Shown here piece by piece: positions 45,857 to 57,490 of a stretch of 64,000 nt of DNA. Under the pieces are notes generated by a model. The model searched no databases. It was not told where the DNA came from and worked only from the letters and a program-made list of their open reading frames with translations. A program made the position numbers and the translations under genes. Origin of the DNA: Codonopsis lanceolata (lineage: Eukaryota; Streptophyta; Magnoliopsida; Asterales; Campanulaceae); contig CM028381.1 of the NCBI GenBank assembly GCA_013146195.2, positions 61,820,744 through 61,884,743 of the forward strand. The letters run 5' to 3'. How positions within the stretch are numbered: position 1 is the first letter of the stretch; the number at the start of each line of letters is the position of its first letter.

Positions 45857-46257
45857 TATATATTTGGAACGAACCAAACATTATCTTATTAGCTCACCAC
45901 CTTTAGCATCTTCCCTTTTTGTCTCCATCACAAGGGAATTTTTGAACTTTGAACACATAATACTAGGGCCTAGTGGCTGATGTAGTTGGTTGTGGGTGGG
46001 GTCCACGTCAAACTTTACCTAAAAAACATTTTATTTTAAGATTAAAATATCATTATATTATGTCAAACTTTACATAAAAAAAATATTTTATTTTAAGATT
46101 AAAATATCATTATCTTATTTTTAAATGTTTCACTTGAATCGTACCCTTTCAAATAATTATATTTATCATATCCATAACATTTTATGTTTCTTCTCAATAT
46201 TTTTATCAACAAATTATTTATAATAAAATATTTTTATAATTATAACCAATTTTAATA

Positions 46258-46552
46258 CTCATTCGTTTACAAATTATCGTTATCTTTGACATGATGCACC
46301 GTTTAAAAAAAATTAATTGACTATATTATAAATAATTGTGAAATATGTTCCACTCATAAAATTTCATTGAAAAGTTTAGTAATTATGAGATATATTAATG
46401 TCATTTGAGTTGGTCATAATTAAAAAATACATTATAATCAATATACTTACAATACAATTAAATGATAAAATGAAATATTATGAAAATTGTAAACATGATT
46501 TTTTAAAGTAAACTTTTTATGAAAAATATCTCAAAACAGTACAAAGGACTAC
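46258..46552. mobile_element. Stowaway-like MITE, left part (split by Tat element)
   Basis: Starts after TA with CTCATTCGTTTACAAATTAT. Its right part is 51876-51933, ending in the complement CTCTCTCTGTTCCGTACAAA before TA. The 5.3-kb Tat element separates the two. Confidence 0.6.
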
Positions 46553-47265
46553 TGAGCTGCATGGCCCAATAAGGCCCAAGCCATGAGCCACGTGTCAGGC
46601 GTGTGTATCCTCCGAGCAAGCGAGCAAAGGTGTTACGCGAGCAACCGGGCAAAACCTTAGTTTTCGTCAGGTTAGTTACTTGCGAGATGGGGGCTCAGCT
46701 AAACGAGCAAAATTGATAAACGAGCATTATTGCTCGTCTGCATCAGAGAGTTATTGATAGTTGAGGACATTTATGTTCGGCAAGGATCAAGGTGACAGTT
46801 GAGGGTGGTTACACCCGAGCAAGAATCCTGGCCAGTGGTAATGACCGGTAAGCTCTCCGGATAACCCGTTGTCATCAGTGTGCTAATTAAATGCGTGTTT
46901 ATTAAATGTCATGACCGCTGGGCGCTTAATGCCAATCATGGGCGCTAATAGAGATCCCGGGCGCTAATGCCAATCATGAGCGGTTATTCATGGTTATGGC
47001 TATGTTATGCCTCCTGCGTATAAAAGCTTAGCGAAATGTGGAGAAAGGTATGCGCAATCTAATTCTCTAGCCAAAACTCTGTCAAATTGCTTACTCCATT
47101 GTTTATCTATGTACTGATTTGCACGTCGGAGGCCTTGCAGGAGTGCCCCCGCCTCAGCTTCACGCTTGTTCTTTCATATTACGTTGGGCTTGAGGATTCA
47201 CAAACACGTTGAAAGTCGTGTTTGGATTGGCTTACTCAAGGCATCCGCATTTCTTGGACGCATCG
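46553..47265 (+). repeat. 5' LTR of the Tat element
   Basis: 713 bp, starting TGAGCTGCATGGCCC. It contains the perfect hairpin ACGAGCATTATTGCTCGT (46720-46737), three 'AATCATG(G)GCG' style repeats near 46930-46985 and a TATAAAAG box (about 47020). A primer-site-like TTGGTTCCGCTGTCGGAA begins at about 47266. Confidence 0.88.
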
Positions 47266-47329
47266 TTGGTTCCGCTGTCGGAAAAGTTTTTACTGCATTA
47301 AGATTCACTTAGATATTTTTGTTTTGTCC

Positions 47330-50300
47330 ATGGCGGAGAATGGGATTAATGGTGGTAGCAATGAGAGAGGTACACCGCGTAAATCAATCAAGCTCGGCTT
47401 GAATAATGTCCTCCGCCTACGACGCACGCCACTAGCTAAATCAAAGGCGTGAGGTTGATTCATTGGCCGCAGAAGCATTGGTTAGCCCATGAGTTTCGTG
47501 AGGAAGCTTTACCATTTAAAAAGAGCCATCTATTCGGGGTCGATGCATCAACTCAACTCTACAACTCGATTGCATGGCAAGCAGCCATTGCCCATCGAGG
47601 TAGACCTGCACAGCCTTGACGACTCCTAGCAAGCGTCGGCAGTGTTTCTCGCACGTGGTAACCCGGTGAACTCCACCGATTGTTTATTCTCAATCATGAG
47701 CACAAGGCTCTAAAGTCAAATGACAGCAACCTAAGGAAGTTAGCGACCATGGTTGTTCTAGTGTTCACTCAAGGTGGGACCGCGAAGCGAGATTCGGCCG
47801 CCACGCTGCTGCCGACGCTCGCCTTCACCACAAAGGTCACATGCTGGGTAGATTCCGTTCACCTTCACCGCGGTCTCGCCCTATAGTCGCCGCTTCGCGA
47901 TCACCAAGGGGTTCTTATGTCCGTAGGCATAGGACTCCCTCTCCTAAACGCCTCATCGGGCCGATGCACCTATTGCACAGCTTTCGCTGGGCACCTCGTG
48001 GGAAAGGCGGCGCAGCGGGCGTGGGGTTCCCTGAAAGCTATCATGTTATGGGACCCCCATGGTCCTCCTTTACTCATGGTACATCTCGGCCTCTGGGGTG
48101 GTTTGCCTACAACCATAAATATGCAGTGATTTCAAGTTGAAGCGCCGATGGAGTTCGGGAACAAGGCAAGGCTCTAGATGGAAATTTGGGTACATCTCGC
48201 GCCGATTGGTTGCTCCATGGATCGAGAATGCTCCGCTAGCACAGGGGTTGATATTCCCCAACATTAAAGAATATACAAGCAAGACCAAGGCTAGGGACTG
48301 GTTGATGTCTTTTGAGTCTCAAATTGGGTTGGTAACTTCGGATGAAGCGTTAAAGATCGTAGCTTGGCGCGTTGCAGGAAAGGCTTTACTTTGACGGGAG
48401 CATTGCCACGACGCCGATCAATAATTGGGCGCATTTGCGGCAAATTTTTAGCTGATTTTGGGACGGCTGGTTCGTTAGCAAAGACAAGGGCTGACTTGTC
48501 TAAAGTTAAACAAGGTGCATATGAGTCAACGACGAGCTACCTTGAGAGATTTACCAAGGTTTTGGAGCAAGTTCCTGGTCTGACCGAGTAAGAGGTGACG
48601 TTGTGTTTTGAGACTGGATTGCTAGAAGGTGAAGGTGGTTTGCGCTCAGAGTTAAGTATGCGCGAACCAAAGACGCAGGCAGAGATGCTCATGCGAGCAC
48701 AAAATGGTGCGCGCTTTGGGGAGGCAAGAAGGAAAAGAAAAAGGAGAGTAGCGAAGCTGTAGGAAACACCAAGGGAAATGGTCAGGCGGGAAATGGAGGC
48801 TACAACAAAAGCAAGTCTCGCTATGATCGGCCGAAGGAATTTCTCCGTGAATCAGACTTGACTCCACTCAACACGCTGCGTGAAGATATTATGTATGAGG
48901 TCAGGAACGAGCTTCCTAATCCACCTCGCATGAATCCAGCTACTGCCGGTGAAAGGGATCAGACGAAGAGGTGTGCCTATCATGACGATTATGGGCATAC
49001 TACAGAAGAGTGTTGGTCGTTGAAGAAGGCCATTCAAAAGTTGATTAATGAGGGGCGGCTAGATGCTTTTAAGCGAGATGCAGTAATAGTAATGCCCTTA
49101 AAGGGAAGCCCCACCGATCGGGCGGTAATAAATGTTATAATGGATGAGGAGCTCACTCAGGCCACGGCCTTTGTAGCAGATCTACTCTTTGTCAAAAGTG
49201 GTGGATCGACCTCGACTGCGGGATGGTGAACAGGCCATTCGGTTTACTCGCGGCGAGTTGGCGAGTAATGTGGCGCAGCAATCGTTGATTGTCTCGGCGT
49301 TGGTTAACACTACCGGGTCGTGCATATAATTTTAGTGGATCTGAGGGAGCATGCTTGGGGCGTGATGTACTATTCCTTTCGCCAGGGGTTGGAATTGAGT
49401 GATGATCGTTTGAAGCCATATGCTGGGGCTTTGGAAGGTTTTACAAATCACAAGGTTCCGGTTAAGGGTACTGTCGAGCTAGAGGTGTACATTGGTGATG
49501 GAAGCAGGACCCGGGCTGAAAAGATTACCTTCATGGTAATCGACTTGAAATCTCCTTACAACATCATCTTGGGTGTACCGAGCATGGCTAAGTTTCCGAT
49601 GGTGGCATCAATCCCGCATCAGCGAGCCAAGTTTTATACTGACCAGGGAGTGGGGGTGTTAGAAGCCAGCCGAGCGGTAGGCGGCGATGCTCCGTATGTG
49701 CGAGATTCGCAGAGGAAGAAACAAAGTTGACCACGGAAGATGGCGGCGAGAAGGTTCTTACTATCGGAAACACTAAGGAAACTTCGTATGTGGTAGGGAC
49801 CGTCGATGGTAGCGATGATCTGAGGAGGATTTGGAGATGGATGCAAGCTCGTGCTGACATGAAGTCGGGGGAGCAATGCCAACTTGAAGAGGATATGACA
49901 ATGGTTGCTGCTCGAACAGATATTGAGGTTATTCCATCCTTGTCGTCAGTGCAGTTGCCAAAACAAACCGAGCAAGAGGAAGTGGATGAGGAAGGTGTTA
50001 ATAATCCTTCGCGACAGCGACGGGGGATTTAAGAGGCCGAATAAGGTCGTTGACCTTATGGATGAATCTTTGCCGATCCATATCGAGGAGCAGTTGAGGC
50101 TATATTGTGAGACCCGGCTTGATAAAGTTGAGGATCGAGAGAAGGATGAAAAAGTGGGAGTGTGATACACTCCAAATGCGAGATGAGCCAATTACAGCTC
50201 AGGCGAGCTGAGGAGGTTGTCATCAATTCCGCTTATCCCGAAGCGTAAGATCAAGATTGGTAGAACTTTGGCTGACGGGAAGCGAGGAAGGATTAATCAA

Positions 50301-51303
50301 GCAGCGCGACGATCACGGATGTTTTTGCTTGGCGACCAGAGGATATGTAGGGGGTAAGCGAGAATATGGCCTTACACCAGCTAAGTATTGATCCAGCCTT
50401 TCGGCCAATCCAGCAGCGTCCAAGAGTTTACTCGGTGGAAAAGGATCAAAGAGGTCGAAGCTTAGGCGGATATAATTGAAGGCTCATTAATGTAGTGATG
50501 GTTAAGAAGGCAAGCGGAAGTAGGCGGATGTGTGTTGACTTCACGGATCTCAATAAAGCTTGCCGAAAGATTGTTACCCTCTACCGAGAATCGATAAGTT
50601 GGTGGACGCTATCAGCGGGGTTTGAGCTCCTCAACTTTATAGATGCTTATTCCGGGTATCACCAAATGAAGATGGCTGAAGAGGATAAGGCTCTGACAGC
50701 TTTCCGAGCAGTAGGGGGGCTGTATTGTTATAAGATGATGCCTTTTGGCTTGAAGAATCTTGGGGCTACTTATCAAAGGATGGTCAACAAGGTGTTTAGC
50801 TACTCTCGGGAGAAATGTGGAGGCTTATATCGATGACATGGTGGTCAAGACTAAAGGGCGCGAGCATACAGAGGATTTGGGTGAGACCTTTGCTAATCTC
50901 GGGAAGAACAACATGAAGTTGAACCCGAGCAAATGTGTGTTCGGGGTAAAGGCTGGCAAGTTCCTCGGTTTCATGGTTAATGAGAGGGAATTGAGGCCGA
51001 TCTGAGAAAATAAAGGCATTGGTCACTATGAAGCTTCCTCATTGCCGCATTAAGGGGCGTCGAGAGGCTTAATGGCGGGGTGATTGCTTTAGGAAGGTTC
51101 ATCTCGAGGTCGGCAGAGCAGTGCTTGCCTTTTTTCAAGGTTATTCGGGGTAATAAAGGGTTTGAATGGACTCCTGAATGCCAGAAAGCTTTTGAAGAAT
51201 TGGTGAAGTATTTGGGAAGTCCACCCTTGTTGAGTAGCCCGGTCTTTGGGGAAAAGTTGTATGTTTATTTGGCAGCTACCGAGCAGGCGGTAGCCGCTGT
51301 TTT
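47330..51303 (+). pseudogene. Tat gag-protease-RT remnant
   Basis: gag starts near 47330 (MAENGINGGSNERGTP). Further gag: EYTSKTKARDWLMSFESQIG (48270), TTSYLERFTKVLEQVPGLTE (48530), the modified knuckle CAYHDDYGHTTEECWSLKKA (48970). The protease region reads TFMVIDLKSPYNIILGVPSM (49530). RT: MCVDFTDLNKAC (50525), FIDAYSGYHQMKMAEEDKAL (50635), MMPFGLKNLGATYQRMVNK (50735), catalytic AYIDDMVVK after a frame change (50822), LNPSKCVFGV. The RT thumb/RNase H border (FEWTPECQKAFEELVKYL) and AATEQAVAAVLI end at the deletion. Stops and shifts throughout. The knuckle and RT wording fit the Tat/Athila branch. Confidence 0.88.
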
Positions 51304-51870
51304 GATTAACGAGCATTATTGCTCGTCTGCATCAGAAAGTTATTGATAGTTGAGGACATTTATGTTCGGCAAGGATCAAGGTGACAGTTGAGGGTGGTTA
51401 CACCCGAGCAAGAATCCTGGCCAGTGGTAATGACCGGCAAGCTCTCCGGATAACCCGTTGTCATCAGTGTGCTAATTAAATGCGTGTTTATTAAAGGTCA
51501 TGACCGTTTGTGGGGCAGTTAATGCCAATCATGGGCAGTTAATAGAGATCATGGGAAGTTAATGCCAATCATGGGCGGTTATTCATGGTTATGGGCGGTT
51601 ATGCCTCCGGTGCGTATAAAAGCTTAGCGAAAATGTGGAGAAAGGTATGCGCAATCTAATTCTCTAGCCAAAACTCTGTCAAATTGCTTACTCCATTGTT
51701 TATCTGTGTACTGATTTACACGTCGGAGGGCCTTTGCAGGGAGCGCCCCTGCCCAGTTCACATTTGTTCTTTCATATTACAGAGTTGGGCTTAGAGGATT
51801 CACAAACACGTTGAAAGCCAGGTGTTTGGATTGAGCTTACTCAGTGCATCCAGATTTCTTGGACGCATCA
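51304..51870 (+). repeat. Truncated 3' LTR of the Tat element
   Basis: Matches 46715-47265 with scattered changes (e.g. GACCGCTGGGCGC versus GACCGTTTGTGGGGC). Ends GACGCATCA before the ACTAC duplication. Confidence 0.88.
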
Positions 51871-51995
51871 ACTACTAAATATGTTTTTTTTAATGACTTT
51901 CGAACCATGACTGTTTGTACGGAACAGAGAGAGTATCGATTTGAAAACAAGTCAAATTGGCCACACACACAAAATCCAAGCATACTTCTTTAATA

Positions 51996-52255
51996 CTCGC
52001 TCCGTTTTCAAAATATTGTTCTATTTGATATGACACATCGTTTAAGAAAAAATAATTGATTGTATTATAAATATTGATGAAATGTGTGGTTTTCTTTAAT
52101 GCCCTTAAGCATGATGCCATAATTAAAATAGGTTAAAAAAAATAAGGATCAAGTGATAAAAATATTTTCGTAAATAATTTTTTTTTTGAAAGATGACAAC
52201 TGTTTAAAGCAGACAAAAAATGAAAGGAGGACAATAATTTGAAAATATGTGTAAT
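51996..52255. mobile_element. Stowaway-like MITE, right end eroded
   Basis: TA then CTCGCTCCGTTTTCAAAATA at the left. AGGAGGACAATAATTTGAAA at the right corresponds to the inverted copy, but the last bases have diverged. Internal sequence tracks 45594-45856. Confidence 0.65.
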
Positions 52256-52297
52256 TTTTATGGTAGATCCAATACTAATTCCCAAACCTATACAACC

Positions 52298-52370
52298 AAC
52301 GAGCTTTAGTTTAACTGGTACTGCTTACTTGTCATAATGAAGAGACTGAGTATTCAAATCCAACTAAAAA
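52298..52370 (+). mobile_element. tRNA-derived SINE head (candidate)
   Basis: A-box-like TAGTTTAACTGG (52307-52318) and B-box-like AGTATTCAAATCC (52349-52361) at tRNA-like spacing, starting GAGCTTTAG. No acceptor-stem pairing, so it is not a tRNA gene. The 3' tail is not defined. The rest of 52370-52975 is unremarkable AT-rich DNA. Confidence 0.5.
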
Positions 52371-52977
52371 CATCCTAAATTTTACAACTTTCAATAGAAA
52401 TATGGAATGTTCAAACCTCATTTAATTGCTCCCATGACACAAACTCCAAACCTATAATTAAGCTAAAACAGCCCAGGCTACAAACTTATTTAGGCGCTTG
52501 ATGGTAGTTTATTATACTTTTATAATTGTGATAAAGGGAGTATTGAGACAGTACTACAGATTGTAGGCAGATCTAACAACTCTCTGGCCTACTTAAGGAA
52601 ATTCGTGACTCATGATTTAGTTAACCTTTTCTAAAGAAAATAATATTGATCCATGTTTGGCTGGACTTTACTAAATAATCCAAAAATTGGTAAAACCTTG
52701 GATATCATAGATTTACAGATATATTTTATAAGACGGATATTCATGTAACAACTTGAGTCAAAAGCTTGGTTTGCAACGTGTAGCTTACACAATGAGTCCA
52801 CTAAGCATGTAATAACTTTGGTCATCAGACCTAACACAAACCGAGCTAAAATTCATTGATAATGTTTGTGCATGTCCAACAGTGATTTGTAATCCCAAAA
52901 AAAATAAATTACGTAACATACATTTTATGGAAACTACATTATGTGAATAAATATTCAGTTTACAAGGTAAATAATTA

Positions 52978-53564
52978 CTCTTTCCGTTCCGAGCAAAAAA
53001 TCTTCTATTCTATTTTAGTATGTTTTCTTTATACAATCAATTTTCAAAAATTAAGATATAAAAGTGTAATTTTATTATTAACTAGATCTTCAAATCCGTA
53101 CCTATGATACAATACCAGTATATCTGATTTCGTCAATTGAAATGACTGTACATAAATAGAAGGTGCGATTTAAAAAAAAAAACTTATATTTGTGATCAGA
53201 TAAATTGCTTCAAGTGAAAATTGAAAAATTGATATTTTATAAGGGGTGACTGTTCAGAAGATTAATAGCAGTGCGTAACTTTGTAATGTGAAGAAAAAAC
53301 ATAAGGAGAAGAAAAATAGGTGACTTGTAATAAGGAAAGAAAAAATAGAGAGTTAAAAATAGATAATTACTCACACATGTGAATGTGAGGATGAATATCA
53401 ACCATTAAGATCGATATTTTTTAAAGATAATTTAATTTGAACATCTGAATAGTCATAGTCAATTGCCTAGCTGTTTTGTAATATAGATGAGCTACTAAAA
53501 TTGTCATTTTTTTAAAAAAAAGTTTTACTTTCAAACGGCGACTGTTTGCCTAAAAGAGAGGAAG
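52978..53564. mobile_element. Stowaway-like MITE interrupted by a Helitron
   Basis: Ends CTCTTTCCGTTCCGAGCAAA and complement CTTCCTCTCTTTTAGGCAAA, TA at 52976-52977 and 53565-53566. Without the Helitron it is 181 bp and aligns to 3543-3720. Confidence 0.85.
53082..53487 (-). mobile_element. 406-bp Helitron inserted in a MITE
   Basis: Minus strand: begins TCTATATTACAAAACAGCTA (5' end at 53487), ends in CTAG (53082-53085). Flanked by A (53081) and T (53488). The flanks join seamlessly to the MITE sequence seen intact at 3641-3655 (ATTACTAATGAGCTACT). Confidence 0.9.
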
Positions 53565-53749
53565 TATATAAGAAACCAAATCTCAATCAAATACAAGCTA
53601 ATACATTGGTTCGGTACAGAACCAATCGAAGATATACGAGAGTCAGGACCAGACCAAAAATATGAATTTTTTTTTACTTTTTACATGTTTAATACAAAAT
53701 AAAATCTTAAACATTTAAATTTTATAAAAAGATAAAAAGAAAATCTTCG

Positions 53750-53751
<2 letters not shown>

Positions 53752-53783
<32 letters not shown>
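53752..53783. repeat. (TA)n microsatellite
   Basis: About 16 TA units; a (CG)(CA) dinucleotide run also occurs at 53863-53885. Confidence 0.95.
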
Positions 53784-53784
<1 letters not shown>

Positions 53785-54166
53785 CTAGGTCAATGGATCT
53801 CATGTGATGCATGGATAGATGCTTGGCAACAGATCTAACTAAGCTTAAAAACCCACGCAGGCTCGCGCGCGCGCACACACACACATCAAACTAAAAAAAA
53901 GAAGAAAAAAGTAAATTTGGATTAAGAGAGCCCATTGGTTCATTCCTTTTCCAACCACTACTTAGAAGCGATTCAATTAAGAATGGGAATATGGCTCACA
54001 AGACAAACGGTTTCCACCAAGGTATTATAAAAAACAATATGAGGAAAATTCTGGCCGCTTTTTTTTTTTTTTTTTTAAGTTTCTAACTTAAAAGTATATA
54101 TATTTTTTCAATCGTAAAAGATCACTTTTCGAAATATTGTTTCAAAAATATTATAATTTTAACGGC

Positions 54167-54266
54167 NNNNNNNNNNNNNNNNNNNNNNNNNNNNNNNNNN
54201 NNNNNNNNNNNNNNNNNNNNNNNNNNNNNNNNNNNNNNNNNNNNNNNNNNNNNNNNNNNNNNNNNN
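54167..54266. other. Assembly gap (100 N)
   Basis: Exactly 100 N. Intergenic poly-T/AT sequence on the left, mid-integrase coding sequence on the right, so the 5' LTR, gag, protease and most of integrase of the SIRE element are hidden. Confidence 0.97.
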
Positions 54267-54267
54267 C

Positions 54268-56485
54268 CAAAGATGTTTTACTCGTAATAGATCTCTCATA
54301 AACAAATTTCATGGTAAGACTCCTTATGAAATATGGAGAGGTAGAACACCTAACATTGCTTTCTTTAAGATCTTCGGGTGCAAATGCTTCATTCACTACA
54401 ATGGTGGAGATTACAGAGGTAAATTTGATGAAAAAGCTGATGAAGGTATTTTTGTTGGTTATGCCAAGCATAGTAAAGCTTATAGAGTTTATAATAGAAA
54501 AACTCAAGTAATTGTTGAATCTATGCATGTTAATTTTGATGAATCAAGTTTAATTGAGTCATGTGAAACTCCTGATGTTACTAACAATTTTGAAATATTT
54601 GAGACAGGAAACAGTACAGGTTCAACTCAAAATAATCCTCCATCTTCAACTCCTACTATAGAAACTCTAAACCTTCAGGATAAACCTAAACAGACTGACA
54701 CCCTTCAGCCAGCTGACAATCCTCATCCTATTACAATAGATCAGTCAGCTGACACACTTAGTCCTGAAGCCATTCAGTCAACTGACACTCACCCATCTCT
54801 ACCTTTACAAACTGAGCCTCCTACTGATCTTCCTAAGGAAATTAGGGAAGCTAGACATCATCCAGTTTCAAATATCATTGGAGATCCCTTTGCTGGTCTA
54901 AGAACCAGAAGTAGCTCTAGAAATGAAACTCTTGATTCTCATGCCTTTGTCTCTTCCATTGAACCCAAAAAGATTGATGAAGCCTTGGAAGACCCCCAGT
55001 GGATTGAGGCTATGCAAGAAGAGCTGAATCAGTTTGAAAGATGTAAAGTTTGGGAACTTGTGCCTAGACCCACAGATCAACAAGTCATTGGAACTAAATG
55101 GGTATTCAGAAACAAGTTGGATGAAGATGGAAATGTTACAAGAAATAAAGCAAGGTTAGTAGCCCAAGGATATAGACAGGAGGAGGGCATTGACTATGAT
55201 CAAACTTTTGCTCCTATAGCAAGACTTGAAGCCATCAGATTATTTCTTGCCTATGCAACCTTCAAGGACTTTAAGGTATACCAAATGGATGTAAAAAGTG
55301 CCTTCTTGAATGGAGATCTACAAGAACAAGTATTTGTTGAACAACCTCCTGGTTTCATTGACCTCAAAAAGAAGGATCATGTATACAAGTTAAGAAAGGC
55401 TCTTTATGGTCTTAAGCAAGCACCAAGAGCATGGTACGAAACCCTATCCAAATTCCTTATGGAAAAAGGATTTCAAAGAGGTAAAATCGACACTACTCTT
55501 TTCTCTTTGAAGCACAAAGGTAATATTTTACTGGTTCAAATTTATGTTGATGATATTATTTTTGGATCTACTAATGAAATTTTGTGCAAAAGATTTGAGC
55601 ATCTTATGAAAGGAAAGTTTGAAATGAGTATGATGGGAGAACTAACATACTTCTTAGGTTTGCAAATCAAGCAAACTGAGGAAGGAATTTTTATCCATCA
55701 ATCTAAATACACTAGAGAGCTGATCAAGAAGTATAATCTTCAAGAAGCCAATTCAGCAAACACTCCAATGGGAGTTGAATGTCATCTAGTCACTGATGAA
55801 AAGGGTAAGCCAGTTAATACAACTGAGTACAGAGGTATAGTTGGATCTCTTCTTTATTTAACAGCTAGCAGACCTGATATCATGTTTGTTGTATGTATAT
55901 GTGCTCGTTTTCAAGCTAATCCTAAGGAATCTCATATGATTGCAGCAAAAAGAATCATTAGATATTTGATTGATACTGAAAAGTTTGGCATTTGGTATCC
56001 CAGAGACTCTTCATTTAATTTAACAGGATATTCAGATGCTGACCTTGCAGCCTACAGAGTTAATAGAAAAAGTACCAGTGGAACTTGTTGGTTCCTTGAA
56101 ATGCATGGTTTCATGGGCATGCAAAAAGCAAGCTTCAGTTTCCACTTCAACAACTGAAGCTGAATATATTGCTGCTGGAAGCTGTTGTTCTCAGATTCTT
56201 TGGATGAAACAGCAGTTACTGGATTATGAAATGCCTATGGGAACCTGTCCTATTTATTGTGATAATACTTCTGCTATATCAGTTTCTAAAAACCCTGTCA
56301 TGCATTCTAAAACCAAGCACATAGACATAAGATATCATTTTTTGAAAGATCATGTTGAAAAAGGAAATGTTCAGTTAGAATATGTTCCTACTGAATTTCA
56401 ATTAGCTGACATTTTTACAAAAGCTTTAAAAGCTGACAGATTTGAATTCTTAAGAGGAGAATTAGGAATGCTTATAATGTCATAG
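54268..56485 (+). pseudogene. SIRE pol: integrase C-terminus, RT, RNase H
   Basis: Open from the gap edge without a stop. Integrase end: KTPYEIWRGRTPNIAFFKIF, GKFDEKADEGIFVGYA. A linker rich in T/P/D with repeated QSADT-like peptides (54640-54830) follows. RT: PQWIEAMQEELNQFERCKVW, MDVKSAFLNGDLQEQVFVEQ, KALYGLKQAPRAWYE, catalytic IYVDDIIFGS (about 55540), TYFLGLQIKQ. RNase H: GYSDADLAAYRVNRKSTSG, then a one-base frame change near 56095-56100, then ISVSKNPVMHSKTKHIDIRY and LADIFTKAL, ending 56485. The frame change is the only break visible. These are the enzymes that copy and integrate the element. Confidence 0.93.
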
Positions 56486-56541
56486 AAAAATGTATTTGAA
56501 TTGTCTAAACTATGCAGGGTATACTTCAGTTTTATGTATCA

Positions 56542-56744
56542 AGCTGACAATTTATATCAGCAAGCAAGTATTTGTCAGCCATTAGCTGAAAGGAAGCATT
56601 TGTCAGCCAGTAGCTGACACATGAAGCTCTTGTACAACAAAGCTTCTCAGCTGACAACCTTTAGCTGACAAAACTTCTCTTCATTCCTTGATTGATTTGT
56701 TATAAAAATGTCAGCCAGTAGCTGACAAACATTCACAGCTGACA
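56542..56744 (+). repeat. Cluster of TGTCAGC/GCTGACA inverted repeats after pol
   Basis: Two perfect copies of TGTCAGCCAGTAGCTGACA (56601-56619, 56709-56727), one imperfect (56573-56590), plus GCTGACA at about 56543, 56650, 56664 and 56738. Each forms a 7-bp stem with a 5-base loop. The same words recur in the LTR (61129, 61773, 61838, 61951, 61996). Confidence 0.85.
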
Positions 56745-57099
56745 CATATTAGTCCGACAAAGCCCAAATTGACATGTTCTCGCTTGACAACACGTTGATT
56801 AACGATCCTGTCGTAGTTCTAAGCCTTAAGTCAAAGCTGATCGTATCTCAGCTAAGACTTAATCTCTAATTTATTTAAAATTCCTCATTTATTTCCCGCC
56901 ATTTATTTTCCTTGGAACTCGCGAAACTTTCTTGAAAAGCCAAAATGACCTTTCCACTATCCCACCAACTCTGGCGGTTGAAATGACGTGTTTTCACAAA
57001 AACGGCTCATCATTGTGATAATGACTATCTGTCATAAATTGCTATTTTTATCACAAAAACCAAAATTCTGTGTACTTTATCACTACACTCCATATCTTC

Positions 57100-57490
57100 G
57101 CTTTTAAAACCCACTATAAGCGTCCGTACGTATCTGATCCCTTTTAAAAACACACTCACTCTCTCACTTTTCACTTACCTCTCTCTCTCTAAAAACCTTC
57201 TCTCTACAAACTTCGTCTTCTTCAAAAATCATTCTTCATTCAAACCCTAAAAGAGTGTTGTGGTTAGAGATAGTCTAAGTATATTGGCTGGAAACTCCAT
57301 TGATACCCGTAAAGCATTCTGAATAGGGTGTGGTATCGCCGGAGCATACAACGCCACGTACTTGGTCAATCGAAAGCCTTCAAACACTGTTTTAACCCTA
57401 AAATCTTTCGGTACTCTCCATTTCTCTCAAATCCTTCTTCTTTCTTTTGTTTTCAAAAGTTCTTAACATATTTGTTGATTATTTCAGGAG
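57100..57490 (+). promoter_or_regulatory. Promoter-like block and spliced leader before the env-like region
   Basis: CACTATAAGCG (about 57112), then a CT-rich leader (CACTCTCTCACTTTTCACTT, 57160-57210) like plant 5' untranslated regions. A possible 77-bp intron runs from GTACTCTCC (57411) to TTATTTCAG (57487), ending three bases before the ATG at 57491. Inference from sequence style; no transcript evidence. Confidence 0.4.

Larger units (their letters stand above)
46553..51870 (+). mobile_element. Tat-type Ty3/gypsy element with large internal deletion
   Basis: ACTAC at 46548-46552 and 51871-51875 flanks a TG…CA element. The left LTR is complete (46553-47265), the right one lacks its first ~165 bp. 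The interior carries gag, protease and RT pieces on the plus strand. RNase H, integrase and the polypurine tract are gone: RT sequence joins LTR sequence directly at about 51303. Confidence 0.9.

Noticed and set aside
52298..52370. Functional tRNA gene
   Set aside because: Box motifs are present but no paired acceptor or anticodon stems; better explained as a SINE.
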